From an uncultured Alphaproteobacteria bacterium (GTDB taxonomy: Bacteria > Pseudomonadota > Alphaproteobacteria > Rhodobacterales > Rhodobacteraceae), in contig CAJXHI010000010.1 of the NCBI GenBank assembly GCA_913051655.1, positions 1-64,000 on the forward strand: a DNA stretch of 64,000 bases. Reading direction: 5' to 3'. The notes beneath the pieces were generated by a model that was given only the letters and a program-made list of their open reading frames with translations, made no database searches and was not told the origin of the DNA. Position 1 is the first letter of the stretch. Each line of letters opens with the position of its first letter. This document shows positions 39,333 through 49,139 of the stretch, piece by piece. The translations under genes were made by a program, and so were the position numbers.

Positions 39333-40451
39333 GTGACAATATTGGAAAACCGTAAATTGGATCAAAAATTTTTTCTTGGCTTGGAAAGCAGCTGTGACGA
39401 AACGGCAGCCTCTGTTGTGTCGGTAAAAGATGGCAAAGATCCAAAAATTTTGTCGTCCGTGGTGTTTGATCAATCCATGTTGCATGTCGATTTTGGTGGT
39501 ATTGTGCCGGAAATTGCGGCGCGTGCCCATGCTGAACGTATGGATATTTGCGTTTCAAACGCCCTTGAACAGGCTGAGCGAAAATTATCAGAGATGAGTG
39601 CGATTTGCGTGACTGCGGGTCCGGGGTTGATTGGAGGGTTGTTATCAGGGGTCATGTGTGCGAAGGGTTTGTCACTTGGATCCGGGAAACCCGTCGTCGG
39701 TGTAAATCACTTGGCTGGGCATGCATTAACCCCGCGTCTGACAAATGGAGTGGCTTACCCTTTCTTGATGCTTTTGGTATCAGGCGGACACTGCCAATTT
39801 CTTTTGGTAAAAGGTGCAGATCAATTCGAACGTTTGGGGGGTACGATTGATGACGCTCCCGGTGAAGCCTTTGACAAAACCGCACGCCTTTTGGGATTGG
39901 CTCAACCCGGTGGGCCATCGGTAGAAGAAGCTGCACTATCAGGTAATCCACGACGTTTTTCTTTTCCACGTCCGTTACTGGATCGTAAAGGATGCGACAT
40001 GTCTTTTTCTGGACTGAAGACGGCTTTGTTGCGAACCAGAAATGACTTGGTGGATAGACAAGGTGGATTATACAAACAGGACCGCGCTGATTTCTGTGCA
40101 AGCTTTCAGGCCGCGGTCAGCGATGTTCTGGTGCAAAAATCTCGCGTTGCGCTAATTGAATATCTGGCGTTGTGTCCGGAAGAAGTCAGTTTCTGTGTCG
40201 CCGGTGGCGTAGCAGCAAATCAGATAATCAGAAATTGTTTGGAACAGGTTGCAGCAGAGGCAGGCGCGAGGTATATCGCGCCGCCGTTAAAGCTCTGTAC
40301 GGACAATGCTGCTATGATTGCCTTTGCTGGTGCAGAACTCTATTTGCTTGGGAAACGCGATGATTTGTCGCTTTCGGCGCGATCACGCTGGCCGCTTGAT
40401 TCCCGAAAACCTGCGCTTTTGGGTGGTGGTAAAAAGGGGGCCAAAGCATGA
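39333..40451 (+). CDS. tsaD: tRNA threonylcarbamoyladenosine synthase subunit TsaD
   Basis: Transfers the threonylcarbamoyl group to A37 of ANN-decoding tRNAs, acting with TsaB and TsaE. The kinase-like ASKHA fold shows [15 protein letters not shown], the metal-binding HAERM and [14 protein letters not shown] histidines, and [13 protein letters not shown]. An upstream ATG at 39228 lies in hemD, so I use the GTG at 39333; a TTG at 39342 with AAAGG before it is equally possible. This gives about 372 residues, near the family norm. The stop overlaps the gpsA start. Confidence 0.94.
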   Translation: MTILENRKLDQKFFLGLESSCDETAASVVSVKDGKDPKILSSVVFDQSMLHVDFGGIVPEIAARAHAERMDICVSNALEQAERKLSEMSAICVTAGPGLIGGLLSGVMCAKGLSLGSGKPVVGVNHLAGHALTPRLTNGVAYPFLMLLVSGGHCQFLLVKGADQFERLGGTIDDAPGEAFDKTARLLGLAQPGGPSVEEAALSGNPRRFSFPRPLLDRKGCDMSFSGLKTALLRTRNDLVDRQGGLYKQDRADFCASFQAAVSDVLVQKSRVALIEYLALCPEEVSFCVAGGVAANQIIRNCLEQVAAEAGARYIAPPLKLCTDNAAMIAFAGAELYLLGKRDDLSLSARSRWPLDSRKPALLGGGKKGAKA

Positions 40452-41413
40452 TGGTTTCAATTCTTGGTGCTGGGGCCTTTGGAACTGCGATCGCGGTGGC
40501 GTTAGCAAAAAGGCAAGGTATAGTAATGCTTTGGGGGCGGGATGAGGTTTTTGTTTCCGACATGGCTATAAACCGTCAAAATGATCGGTACCTCAAAGGT
40601 ATTGATATCCCAGACAATATTGCGCTGACCCATAATTTAGATGAAGCGCTGGCTTCAAATATTATCTGCCTAAGCGTCCCCATGCAGCAGCTTTCCAATA
40701 TTCTGCATGCGTGCGGGCCAAATCTTAATAATAAAATTTTGGTTGCCTGTTGCAAGGGCATTGATTTGACAACAAGCGACGGTCCAACTGCACTAATCCG
40801 AAAATATGCGCCTGATGCGATAGCTGCTGTTTTAACAGGTCCAAGCTTCGCCCATGATATCGCGAAGGGACTTCCCACAGCATTAACGCTGGCCTGCGTT
40901 GATCCAGATGCGAGACAGATCTGTCAGGACCATCTTTCTACCTCAACATTGCGCATCTATTCATCCAGCGATATAATCGGCGCTGAACTCGGAGGTGCAT
41001 TAAAGAACGTAATTGCCATCGCTTGCGGTGCAACCATAGGTGCGGGATATGGGGACAGTGCGCGCGCCGCATTGATGACGCGCGGATACGCCGAAATGTG
41101 CCGGATCGCAAGTGCGCTTGGAGCTAAGGGCGGCACTATGTCTGGTCTCTCAGGATTTGGGGATTTGAGCCTCACCTGTATGTCTGAAGGTTCGCGAAAT
41201 TTTTCCTACGGCGTTTCGCTTGGCAGTGGGTGTAGCTTTGACCCTTCTGTCACTTTGGAGGGGGTGGCAACTGCCAAAGCTATTCTCAATCATCCTAGTT
41301 TGCAGGAACAAGATATGCCGATCACGCGCCTCGTTCAACGTCTGTCCAGTGGTCAGGTTTGTGTGAAAGACGCCATGCAAGAATTAATGTCCCGTACTCA
41401 AAAGGAAGAATGA
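40448..41413 (+). CDS. gpsA: NAD(P)-dependent glycerol-3-phosphate dehydrogenase
   Basis: Makes sn-glycerol 3-phosphate from dihydroxyacetone phosphate for phospholipid synthesis. It shows the N-terminal Rossmann motif [25 protein letters not shown], the catalytic Lys in [13 protein letters not shown] and the substrate loop [18 protein letters not shown]. At 321 residues it is standard. It overlaps tsaD by 4 bp. The next gene, which in relatives is a YciI-family gene, survives here only as a relic. Confidence 0.96.
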   Translation: MMVSILGAGAFGTAIAVALAKRQGIVMLWGRDEVFVSDMAINRQNDRYLKGIDIPDNIALTHNLDEALASNIICLSVPMQQLSNILHACGPNLNNKILVACCKGIDLTTSDGPTALIRKYAPDAIAAVLTGPSFAHDIAKGLPTALTLACVDPDARQICQDHLSTSTLRIYSSSDIIGAELGGALKNVIAIACGATIGAGYGDSARAALMTRGYAEMCRIASALGAKGGTMSGLSGFGDLSLTCMSEGSRNFSYGVSLGSGCSFDPSVTLEGVATAKAILNHPSLQEQDMPITRLVQRLSSGQVCVKDAMQELMSRTQKEE

Positions 41414-41414
41414 A

Positions 41415-41686
41415 GTGTTAGTAGCGTCCTAATTACCGGTGATAGAGCAGTTCATATCGACGTATAAAGCCAATCGTACAGATCATATAGAATATTTGAA
41501 GTTTGGTACTGCAGTGGCTCAGGCGGGCCCAATTTTGTAGGTTGCACACAAACTTCGTAATCAAATCGTCGTGCTTACCCACTTGTTAAACCCTTGCACA
41601 TAAAGTGTATCAACAAAACCAATATCAGGCTTCGCTCAGTTAAGTCACGAAAAAGCATCAAATTTTTTTGGGGGGGGAACTTTTAA
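41415..41686 (+). pseudogene. yciI-family relic downstream of gpsA
   Basis: From a GTG at 41415, with AAGGAAG before it, the frame reads MLVAS, an in-frame TAA, then LPVIEQFISTYKANRTDHIEY and LKFGTAVAQAGPIL before a TAG. The block NRTDHIEYLK...VAQAGPIL is the conserved centre of YciI-like proteins. A weak tail (SRKSIKFFWGGNF) in another frame, after a frameshift, resembles the C-terminus. The homopolymer T7-G8 (41663-41677) lies in this tail. It sits where yciI stands beside gpsA in related genomes. Confidence 0.65.
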
Positions 41687-41763
41687 AATAATCCTTTGTT
41701 CGGAAAAAACATACCATAATGCACGGCCTTAAAGACCGCACATTTCGTCAAATCAGTATTAAA

Positions 41764-43149
41764 TCAATAACGATAGTGTTCTTGTTTAAAAGGACCGTCT
41801 GGCGTGACACCGATATAATCAGCCTGATCTTTCGCTAATTTAGTCAACTTCACACCAATCCGTTCTAGATGCAGGCGCGCGACTTTTTCATCGAGGTGCT
41901 TTGGAAGGATATAGACATCATTGTTATATTTATCGCCGTTGTTCCACAGCTCCAACTGCGCCAAGACCTGATTGGTGAAAGAGGCGGACATTACGAAGGA
42001 TGGGTGTCCTGTTGCATTCCCAAGGTTCAAAAGGCGCCCCTCTGATAAAAGGATCAAACGGTTACCGTTTGGCATTTCGATCATGTCAACCTGATCTTTA
42101 ATATTCGTCCATTTATGGTTTTTCAGATGGGCCACTTGAATTTCATTATCAAAATGGCCGATGTTTCCAACAATCGCCATGTCCTTCATTTCGCGCATAT
42201 GTTCGATCCGGATCACGTCTTTGTTTCCGGTGGTTGTAATAAATATGTCTGCATCCAGATTTTCTTCAAGAACAACAACTTCAAAACCATCCATCGCTGC
42301 CTGTAGGGCGCAGATTGGGTCCACCTCAGTCACTTTCACCCTGGCTCCAGCACCTCGTAAAGATGCAGCAGAGCCCTTACCGACGTCACCATACCCGCAG
42401 ACAACGGCAACCTTACCAGCCATCATCGTATCTGTTGCCCTGCGGATGCCATCAACTAGGCTTTCTTTACAGCCATACTTATTGTCAAATTTGGACTTTG
42501 TAACAGAATCATTTACGTTTATAGCAGGGAACGGCAATTGACCTTGTTTTACAAGCTCGTAAAGGCGATGGACACCCGTTGTTGTTTCCTCAGACACACC
42601 CTTAATCGCGTCACGAGTTTTTGTGAACCAACCAGGTGATTGTTCCATACGTTTTAAGATTTGTGCTTTGATCACCGCCTCCTCTTCGGAAGTCGGCACA
42701 GAAATGATGTCTTCGCCAGCTTCGGCCCGTGCACCGAGTAGAACATAAAGCGTTGCATCGCCTCCATCGTCCAAAATCATATTAGGGCCGTCTGCAAACA
42801 TGAAGGACTTGTCGAGATAATCCCAGTGCTCTTCGAGCGATTGACCTTTAATCGCAAAAACGGGTATACCAGCGTTGGCGATCGCGGCCGCCGCATGATC
42901 TTGCGTAGAAAAAATGTTGCACGATGCCCAACGCACATCTGCGCCTAATTCAGCAAGTGTTTCGATCAAAACTGCTGTCTGAATCGTCATATGAAGCGAA
43001 CCGACGATGCGGGCGCCCTTGAGTGGTTTTTTATTCTTATATTCAGCTCGCAGAGCCATCAACCCAGGCATTTCGGTTTCCGCAATATTGAGTTCCCGAC
43101 GCCCAAATTCGGCCAAACCTATGTCTTTTACTGTGTAGTCGAGTGCCAT
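41764..43149 (-). CDS. ahcY: Adenosylhomocysteinase
   Basis: Hydrolyses S-adenosylhomocysteine to adenosine and homocysteine, clearing the product of methyltransferases. Family features are [16 protein letters not shown], the catalytic Lys/Asp region [16 protein letters not shown], the NAD-binding [13 protein letters not shown], and the terminal [12 protein letters not shown]. Length 461 is normal. GAAGGAA precedes the ATG. The 5' leader (43150-43240) shows no riboswitch structure I can recognise. Confidence 0.97.
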   Translation of the reverse strand: MALDYTVKDIGLAEFGRRELNIAETEMPGLMALRAEYKNKKPLKGARIVGSLHMTIQTAVLIETLAELGADVRWASCNIFSTQDHAAAAIANAGIPVFAIKGQSLEEHWDYLDKSFMFADGPNMILDDGGDATLYVLLGARAEAGEDIISVPTSEEEAVIKAQILKRMEQSPGWFTKTRDAIKGVSEETTTGVHRLYELVKQGQLPFPAINVNDSVTKSKFDNKYGCKESLVDGIRRATDTMMAGKVAVVCGYGDVGKGSAASLRGAGARVKVTEVDPICALQAAMDGFEVVVLEENLDADIFITTTGNKDVIRIEHMREMKDMAIVGNIGHFDNEIQVAHLKNHKWTNIKDQVDMIEMPNGNRLILLSEGRLLNLGNATGHPSFVMSASFTNQVLAQLELWNNGDKYNNDVYILPKHLDEKVARLHLERIGVKLTKLAKDQADYIGVTPDGPFKQEHYRY

Positions 43150-43240
43150 TTTGCATGTTCCTTCGCCTAAGAATTAATTTAATTGTGCTTTATCATAGGT
43201 GTATGAATGAAACAAACAGATAACAATCCAAAGCACAGAC

Positions 43241-43375
43241 CTATTTATTTCGCTTCCCTGCGCAGCGTTTAGAGCAGTATTTTACCTCCTCCCAATGCTT
43301 TTCCCATTTTTTTCGCCAAGCAAATGAGCGATTGCATGTGGAGCAGATTTTGGTTGGGAGATGCTGTTTTTTCAT
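43241..43375 (-). CDS. DUF2256 small zinc-ribbon protein
   Basis: A 44-residue protein starting MKKQHLPTKIC. Two cysteine pairs (CSTC near residues 11-14, and YCSKRC near 34-38) flank a basic aromatic segment (FAWRKKWEKHW), the hallmark of the DUF2256 family. Its ATG overlaps the photolyase stop by 4 bp (ATGA), so it is translationally coupled. DUF2256 genes are commonly found next to this photolyase class; a role with DNA or the photolyase is plausible but unproven. Confidence 0.85.
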   Translation of the reverse strand: MKKQHLPTKICSTCNRSFAWRKKWEKHWEEVKYCSKRCAGKRNK

Positions 43376-44898
43376 GGCGTGATACTTTTTAAAAAGCGGT
43401 GAGTGTCCTCACCGATTGCCTGTTTTTTATCCTTTCCCATTCGGTCATAGGTACGATACATCATGCCGATGCGGGGGTTTGGGGCCAGTTTTTCGCGGTT
43501 GCGAACCAGAAAGTCCCAATAAAGATAGTTAAACGGACAGGCATCAGGCCCGTTTTTCTTGGCGACCTTGTATCGGCAAGAAGTGCAGTAATTAGACATT
43601 TTGTTTATGTAGCTGCCTCCAGCTGCATAGGGCTTGCTTGCCAGAATGCCTCCATCAGCAAAAAGAACCATTCCGGAAACATTGGGAAGTTCCACCCATT
43701 CATAAGCGTCTGCATAGACGACCAGAAACCATTCATTGACGTCTTTGGGTGACAATCCAGCAATCAAAGCAAAATTGCCTAGAACCATGAGCCTTTGGAT
43801 ATGATGCGCATAGGCGTTGGCCTTTGTCTCCAATACACATTGTCTAAGGCAATTCATTTGAGTTTCGGCGGTCCAATAAAAATCAGGCAGAGGCCTATTT
43901 GCATCAAAATAGTTCTGATCTGCATAATCCGGCATTTTAAGCCAATAAATCCCTCGTACAAATTCGCGCCATCCAAGAATCTGGCGAATAAATCCCTCGA
44001 CTGCATTCAAAGGTGCTTTGCCCTGATCATAGGCTTTTTCTGCCGCCTCAATGCACTCCATTGGCAAAAGAAGGCCGCAATTGAGGTACAGTCCAATATG
44101 TGCATGAAACATCCATGCTTCGCCCTCTATCATAGCATCCTGATAATCCCCGAATTGGGGTAGCCGTTGATCAATGAAGGATGACAGGGCTACTTTAGCC
44201 TGAGCATGCGTGACGGCATAGTGAAATCCCTCTAGTTCGCCAAAATGGTCGTCGAAGAAGTCTGCCATAATATTCAAGACATCATTCGTTATATCGTCGG
44301 GTTGGGACTGATAGGGTCGCGGAATATCCAACCCTTCTTTGGGTGGTTTTCGGTTTTCCGCGTCATAATTCCATTTTCCGCCCACTGGCCCGTCGGGGTT
44401 CATCAACACAGAATAGCGCTGACGCATATGGCGGTAGAAATACTCCATACGAAGCTGCTTGCGTTGCTCTGCCCACTGCTCAAATTCTTCTGGCGAACAG
44501 AGGAACCGATTGTCGGCGCGAATCTCTACTGGGAGTGCAAATTTTTCTTCCCAAGACTGTATTTCTACCAACACTCGAAATTCGCCGGGATGTGTGACAA
44601 CGATCCTGTCAAAAGAAAATTCATCCAAACAGCGGGCAGCTTCGCCCGCCAAAGATCTAGCATTCAGTGGATCATCCAATTTAGTATATCGTAACCGATA
44701 TCCGTTTTCCACGAGCGTTTCTTTGAAGTGACGCATCGCAGAAAAAAGAAAGGCTATTTTCTTCTTGTGGTGTTTGACGTAAGACGCTTCGCCCTGCACC
44801 TCACACATTAAGATGAGGTCGTTATCTTTGTCGCACCCGTCAAGGGCGGTTAAGCTGGGGCTAAGTTGATCCCCTAAGATAATGCGCAGAGCTGGCAT
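43372..44898 (-). CDS. FeS cluster-containing cryptochrome/(6-4) photolyase
   Basis: Member of the prokaryotic FeS-BCP class (Agrobacterium PhrB, Rhodobacter CryB), which repairs (6-4) photoproducts or acts as a blue-light sensor. It begins LRIILGDQLSPSL. The antenna domain is followed by the FAD domain (GWREFVRGIYW, YAHHIQRLMVLGNFALI). Cysteines for a [4Fe-4S] cluster are in MNCLRQC, NYCTSCRY and DACPFNYLYWDF. Its length of 508 fits the class. It heads a two-gene unit with the DUF2256 gene. Confidence 0.93.
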   Translation of the reverse strand: MPALRIILGDQLSPSLTALDGCDKDNDLILMCEVQGEASYVKHHKKKIAFLFSAMRHFKETLVENGYRLRYTKLDDPLNARSLAGEAARCLDEFSFDRIVVTHPGEFRVLVEIQSWEEKFALPVEIRADNRFLCSPEEFEQWAEQRKQLRMEYFYRHMRQRYSVLMNPDGPVGGKWNYDAENRKPPKEGLDIPRPYQSQPDDITNDVLNIMADFFDDHFGELEGFHYAVTHAQAKVALSSFIDQRLPQFGDYQDAMIEGEAWMFHAHIGLYLNCGLLLPMECIEAAEKAYDQGKAPLNAVEGFIRQILGWREFVRGIYWLKMPDYADQNYFDANRPLPDFYWTAETQMNCLRQCVLETKANAYAHHIQRLMVLGNFALIAGLSPKDVNEWFLVVYADAYEWVELPNVSGMVLFADGGILASKPYAAGGSYINKMSNYCTSCRYKVAKKNGPDACPFNYLYWDFLVRNREKLAPNPRIGMMYRTYDRMGKDKKQAIGEDTHRFLKSITP

Positions 44899-45101
44899 AG
44901 TTGAACTGCCTTGTAAAATTTAAAAACCGGAATTCCACTTTCGGAACTAAATCAGAAGTTGAGGATGTCCAGATGACAGGTCACATAACAAGGACGTGAC
45001 CAAATGACTGCACCTGCCGCTTGTTTTTATCATTTCGGATGCTAGTTGACCGTTCCAGCTTTGGCGTCACCAGCGCTGCCAAATTTAAGGAATCTTGTTT
45101 T

Positions 45102-45539
45102 ATGAAATTCAATTGGATTATTGCACCTCTCATTTTAATGATTGCCACAACTGCACTGGCCCATGAGGATGTGAAAAACCTCACAGTAAAAGAACGTATG
45201 GTGTCCATGGGCAGCATTGTTGGAAATATGAAAACCCTTGGCGGAATGGCAAAGGGGGCTGTTGATTTTGATCTTGAACAAGCAAAAGCAGCTTTGGCGG
45301 AGATCGAAGATATCGCTAAGACCGTACCTATTTTGTTTAAGGAGAACAAAATGGACCCCAAATCAGAAGCTTTGCCCGCCATTTGGACAAATTTTTCTGA
45401 TTTCACGGCCAAATCGAAGGCTATGGAAGGCGCGGCTGCAACAGCACTGGCGAATTTTTCCGACCAATCTGACCTAATCCCAGCGATGCGGGCTTTGGGT
45501 GGCACATGTAAATCGTGCCATTCTGAATACCGCAAATAG
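45102..45539 (+). CDS. Cytochrome c' / c556-type protein
   Basis: Periplasmic four-helix cytochrome with one C-terminal heme. A signal peptide covers residues 1 to about 20 (MKFNWIIAPLILMIATTALA). The heme site CKSCH lies 6 residues from the end, as in the cytochrome c' family, where the iron is often open to NO or CO. I start at the ATG at 45102, giving 145 residues; the longer frame from 45021 would place the signal peptide internally. The next gene encodes a diheme cytochrome. Confidence 0.9.
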   Translation: MKFNWIIAPLILMIATTALAHEDVKNLTVKERMVSMGSIVGNMKTLGGMAKGAVDFDLEQAKAALAEIEDIAKTVPILFKENKMDPKSEALPAIWTNFSDFTAKSKAMEGAAATALANFSDQSDLIPAMRALGGTCKSCHSEYRK

Positions 45540-45563
45540 TTTGCAAAGCATCGGCATCTTTTC

Positions 45564-46424
45564 TTGACTTTGAAAATATCGTTTTTGATTTTTCTCATGT
45601 TTTTGGGGGGCTCGTATTATGCGCTAACTTCTGTGCACCCTTCAGAAAGCGCTCAGCTATCTGAGCTCACGGGCGATGGTTATAACGGATCTTATGTTTA
45701 TAATGCCGCCGGTTGTGCGAGTTGTCATATGGTAAAGGGATCGGAGGATAGGCTTTCCCTTGCTGGGGGACAATCTTTTGGCAGTGAATTCGGAATATTT
45801 TATGCTCCCAATATTTCGATGAGCCACACACACGGAATTGGGGCTTGGAGACTTGATCAATTCGCCGCCGCATTACGCGACGGGGTCAGTCCTGAGGGAG
45901 AGCATTATTTCCCTGCTTTTCCCTACACTGATTATGAAAAAATGACTGATCAGGATATTGTGGATCTTTGGACCTTTTGGCAGACACTTCCTGCGGTAGA
46001 GACAGAAAATAATGAGCATGACATTTCTTTTCCATTTTCAATACGTCGCAATCTTGGGATTTGGAAAGTGCTCTATACGGATGTACGCTACGTCTCACAA
46101 GAGGGTACGCGCGGCGCATATCTCGTCGAAGCTTTGGGACATTGCGCGCAGTGTCACACGCCGCGGGATATGCTGGGGGGACTCGATAAGAGCCGATGGA
46201 TGAAGGGCGCGCCCAGCCCAGATGGTCGCGGAAATATACCTGCCATTTCGCCCTCTCAATTAAAATGGAGCGCAGAAGAGATATCAGAATTTCTGACCAC
46301 AGGCTTTACACCTGAATACGATGTGGTCGGGGGTCATATGGCGGCAGTCGTAGACAACACGTTAAGGTTGACCCCAGAAGATCGCGATGCAATTGCCACT
46401 TACCTTAAAAAGCTTCCGGACTGA
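45564..46424 (+). CDS. Membrane-anchored diheme cytochrome c
   Basis: A 286-residue protein with an N-terminal hydrophobic anchor (about residues 4-22) and two cytochrome c domains. Heme motifs are CASCH (about residue 51) and CAQCH (about residue 193). It resembles the cytochrome subunit of molybdenum or PQQ dehydrogenases, but no such partner is adjacent. It starts at a TTG 24 nt after the cytochrome c' gene and is probably cotranscribed; an ATG 11 codons later would shorten the anchor. Convergent with hemH, 6 bp away. Confidence 0.87.
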   Translation: MTLKISFLIFLMFLGGSYYALTSVHPSESAQLSELTGDGYNGSYVYNAAGCASCHMVKGSEDRLSLAGGQSFGSEFGIFYAPNISMSHTHGIGAWRLDQFAAALRDGVSPEGEHYFPAFPYTDYEKMTDQDIVDLWTFWQTLPAVETENNEHDISFPFSIRRNLGIWKVLYTDVRYVSQEGTRGAYLVEALGHCAQCHTPRDMLGGLDKSRWMKGAPSPDGRGNIPAISPSQLKWSAEEISEFLTTGFTPEYDVVGGHMAAVVDNTLRLTPEDRDAIATYLKKLPD

Positions 46425-46430
46425 TTGGAC

Positions 46431-47498
46431 TTAGTCGAGCCATCCTTTGAGGTTGTCTTCGATAATCTGGCTTAGTGCTTTGACATGATCGTCATCATCA
46501 TTGAGGCAGGGAATATAGGTGAAATATTCGCCGCCCGCTTCTTCAAAGCTCTCTTTGATCTCCTCATTGATCTCTTCAAGCGTTTCGATGCAATCTGCTG
46601 AAAAGGCTGGCGCAATGACGGCAATGTGTTTCTTACACTCTTCCTCGGCAAGGCGCGCGACTTCCTCAACCGTGTATGGTTTAAGCCATTCCTCGGGACC
46701 GAATTTTGACTGAAACGTGGTCACGATATCCGTATCCGACCAGCCGAGGCGTTCTTTCAGCAATCGGGTCGTTTTCTGACATTGGCAGTGATAGGGATCG
46801 CCTTCCATAAGATAACGCTTAGGAACACCATGATAGGAACAGACCAAAATTTCGGGTTTCGATTCTGCTTCCTCGTAGGCCCGTTCTACGGACTTTGCCA
46901 AAGCGTCGATATAAATATCTTCATCATAATAAGCTGGGACTACACGGGAGGTAGGTTGCCATTTTTCCTTCATTAATGCGCGGAAAAACTGATCATTTGC
47001 TGTTGCTGTAGTAGCACCGGAATATTGGGGATAAAGTGGGAAAAACAGAATTTTCTGACATCCTGCAGCCGTCATTTCGCGTACTTTGGATATAGTTGAT
47101 GGATTGCCATAGCGCATACAAAAGTCGACAATGACCTCACCGCCGTAGCGCTCGTGCATGAATTTTTTGATCTTACGCGTTTGATCTTTAGTGATCGTCA
47201 TCAAAGGGCTTTCGCCGGCATCTTCGTTCCAGATCGACTTATAATTTGCACCGGATCTAAAGGGACGTGATGTCAGAATGACAAGCTGCAGCAAGGGTTG
47301 CCAGAACCAAGGTGAGTAGTCAATGACTCGGCGGTCTGACAGGAATTCACCTAGATAACTTCTCATCGACCAATAATCGTAATTATCGGGTGTGCCGAGA
47401 TTGGCCAGAAGGATACCAACTTTCACCTGAGGGATTTTCGGGTGATCATCTGCCGCAAATAGGGGCCGTTGTGAAATATTTGTGGCGTCTAACATCAT
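46431..47498 (-). CDS. hemH: Ferrochelatase
   Basis: Inserts Fe(II) into protoporphyrin IX, the last step of heme synthesis, at the membrane surface. Motifs are GILLANLGTPD at the start, FPLYPQYSGATTA, the catalytic His in LVCSYHGVPKRY, and the C-terminal APAFSADCIETLEEI. At 355 residues it is the usual size. Cysteines in the C-terminal third (DPYHCQCQKT and others) are typical of alphaproteobacterial enzymes. Confidence 0.96.
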   Translation of the reverse strand: MMLDATNISQRPLFAADDHPKIPQVKVGILLANLGTPDNYDYWSMRSYLGEFLSDRRVIDYSPWFWQPLLQLVILTSRPFRSGANYKSIWNEDAGESPLMTITKDQTRKIKKFMHERYGGEVIVDFCMRYGNPSTISKVREMTAAGCQKILFFPLYPQYSGATTATANDQFFRALMKEKWQPTSRVVPAYYDEDIYIDALAKSVERAYEEAESKPEILVCSYHGVPKRYLMEGDPYHCQCQKTTRLLKERLGWSDTDIVTTFQSKFGPEEWLKPYTVEEVARLAEEECKKHIAVIAPAFSADCIETLEEINEEIKESFEEAGGEYFTYIPCLNDDDDHVKALSQIIEDNLKGWLD

Positions 47499-47551
47499 GC
47501 AGCCCCGAATAGCTTAAGCTTGATCCGGATGTAAGACACACGGACAACTAT

Positions 47552-48373
47552 TCAATCCTTCAGCGATTTTTCCTCGACTTGCAATGCGTCGGACAGGCGC
47601 ATTTTGGCTGATCCGGGGCGTAGTGGTTTTGGCTGTGCCTCACTAGGCGCCCAACCTGTCAGCCACGTCAATTCAAAGGTTGCATTTACGCGTTTTTGGT
47701 CATTAGAATAATGTGTGCAGTAAGTTTGGATCATTTCACTAAAAATCGTGCGGCGGGTAAAACTTTTCTGACGTGCATTTTGCGCGTTGGTCTCTCCCAT
47801 CGCTCTGAGGTCAGCCATAAGGTGCAAAGGTGTTTCGTAACTTGTTATCAACTTCACACTATCAACCACTGGGAGCGCAAATTCTGCACGCTGTAACAAC
47901 GCACCAAGATCGCGAATGTCTGCCATAGGAATCACGCGGGGTGATAAACCACCGGTTACCTTGCTTTCCGCCGTTGCAAAGGCGCTGCGCAATTCCTTCA
48001 GCGTTTCACCTCCCAATAAACATCCAAGGAAAAGCCCGTCAGGGCGCAAAGCACGGATTGATTGGATCATCTGCCCCAGAGGATCATTTGACCAATGCAA
48101 CCCCATGACATGCAAAATGAGGTCAAAACGGTGGTCTTGGAAATCAAGAAAATCTTCATCTTCAAGGATGAGAGCATAAGGAAACTCGTCTTGCCAAAGA
48201 GATCTATGAGGTGTGATGATCGCAACATCGTTGAAGGATTTGTTAATTATATTCAGACGATCCTGAACCTCAATTATTGCTTCTTCGTGCAAAAACGCCC
48301 CGCGGTTTGCGTTAAATCGTGAACGGTGTCTGCGCAAAGCGGTGCGGTCAATCAGGCTGTTATGATCAATCAT
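47552..48373 (-). CDS. SAM-dependent methyltransferase-fold protein (NDUFAF5-like)
   Basis: A class I methyltransferase of the BioC/NDUFAF5 group. It has RNRxxx-type N-terminal sequence (DRTALRRHRSRF), HRFDLILHVMGLHWSNDP after the cofactor domain, LRPDGLFLGCLLGGETL, and the C-terminal ELTWLTGWAP typical of the alphaproteobacterial family. The mitochondrial relative hydroxylates an arginine in complex I, so the true reaction is open. 273 residues. It is divergent from a comF relic, a conserved arrangement in related genomes. Confidence 0.82.
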   Translation of the reverse strand: MIDHNSLIDRTALRRHRSRFNANRGAFLHEEAIIEVQDRLNIINKSFNDVAIITPHRSLWQDEFPYALILEDEDFLDFQDHRFDLILHVMGLHWSNDPLGQMIQSIRALRPDGLFLGCLLGGETLKELRSAFATAESKVTGGLSPRVIPMADIRDLGALLQRAEFALPVVDSVKLITSYETPLHLMADLRAMGETNAQNARQKSFTRRTIFSEMIQTYCTHYSNDQKRVNATFELTWLTGWAPSEAQPKPLRPGSAKMRLSDALQVEEKSLKD

Positions 48374-48386
48374 AGTGGTTAGATAA

Positions 48387-49120
48387 ATGAAAATAATGCC
48401 AATTCAATCCGCTTTAAGTATTCTCTATCCGGCAAAACGTTCGATTTGTAGTGATATTGTGGATTATGATTTTGGGCTCTGCGTAAAGTGTTTGGTGGAT
48501 ATGCCGTCTTTGTAAAGGTTTTCCTATGATAATTCTGGTGCGTTCCTCATCGGAGTGAGCTTTGATTGAGCCGAAGATTATCATGACTTTATCGCTCGGC
48601 TAAGATCATGGAATAAAGTGCGAGCCGCGCTTTATTCTGAGGGGTCTGGGCTCAGATTGATTTGGAGCTTGGAGCCAGGCGTCTTTGGATAGGATAGACG
48701 TACTGCCTCCCGCCGCGAAACGACTGTTGTCCTATCGTGAAATTCTCTCAGAAAATCGCTGGATTAACCCAGCGCTATTACATAAGTGGCGCAAACTTAA
48801 ACGGAGCTAAAATCAATCTAGTCTGCTTGCTTATGAGATGGCAAAATTCGAAAAATTTGACCTTTATGATGGTGCTCTGCAATGCATCACTAACATAAAC
48901 CCACTTGAAAATATCATCGCAGAATAGCTCGCGAACATGCTATCAGGCGTAATTAAGGTTTCTCAAAAAAAACAAAACAAATTGTCAGCCCATTCTTTAA
49001 TTTTGGTGGATGATGTTGTGATCTCTGCCCTAACACGGAGGGTCTGCACAGAAGTCTTGCCGGCAGCCAATTGCACCCGCATGGATGTAGCGGTATTGGA
49101 AAAGTCGGTATGGAACAATT
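48387..49120 (+). pseudogene. comF relic
   Basis: A decayed ComF (competence/phosphoribosyltransferase-like) gene. ATG 48387 opens MKIMPIQSALSILYPAKR and FGLCVKC, a ComF N-terminus that has lost one zinc Cys, then stops at 48513. About 70 bases on, LRSWNKVRAALYSEGSGLRL follows. After a frameshift comes ALLHKWRKLKRS, a stop, then NQSSLLAYEMAKF, another stop, and finally LILVDDVVISA with MDVAVLEKS, the PRPP-loop region. At least three in-frame stops and one shift make it non-functional. It is divergent from the methyltransferase gene. Confidence 0.8.
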
Positions 49121-49139
49121 ATTCAGCAAATCGAAAACA

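Noticed and set aside
41700-41763. Weak hairpin GGTCT/AGGCC after ahcY on the minus strand
   Set aside because: A 5-bp stem with a G-U pair and a distant T-run; not convincing as a terminator.
43150-43240. Possible SAH or SAM riboswitch before ahcY
   Set aside because: The leader is short and AT-rich, and shows no recognisable conserved pseudoknot or stem pattern.
44979-45001. Inverted repeat GGTCAC / GTGACC before the cytochrome c' gene
   Set aside because: Six-base arms in one copy only; no known factor and no promoter elements to support an operator.
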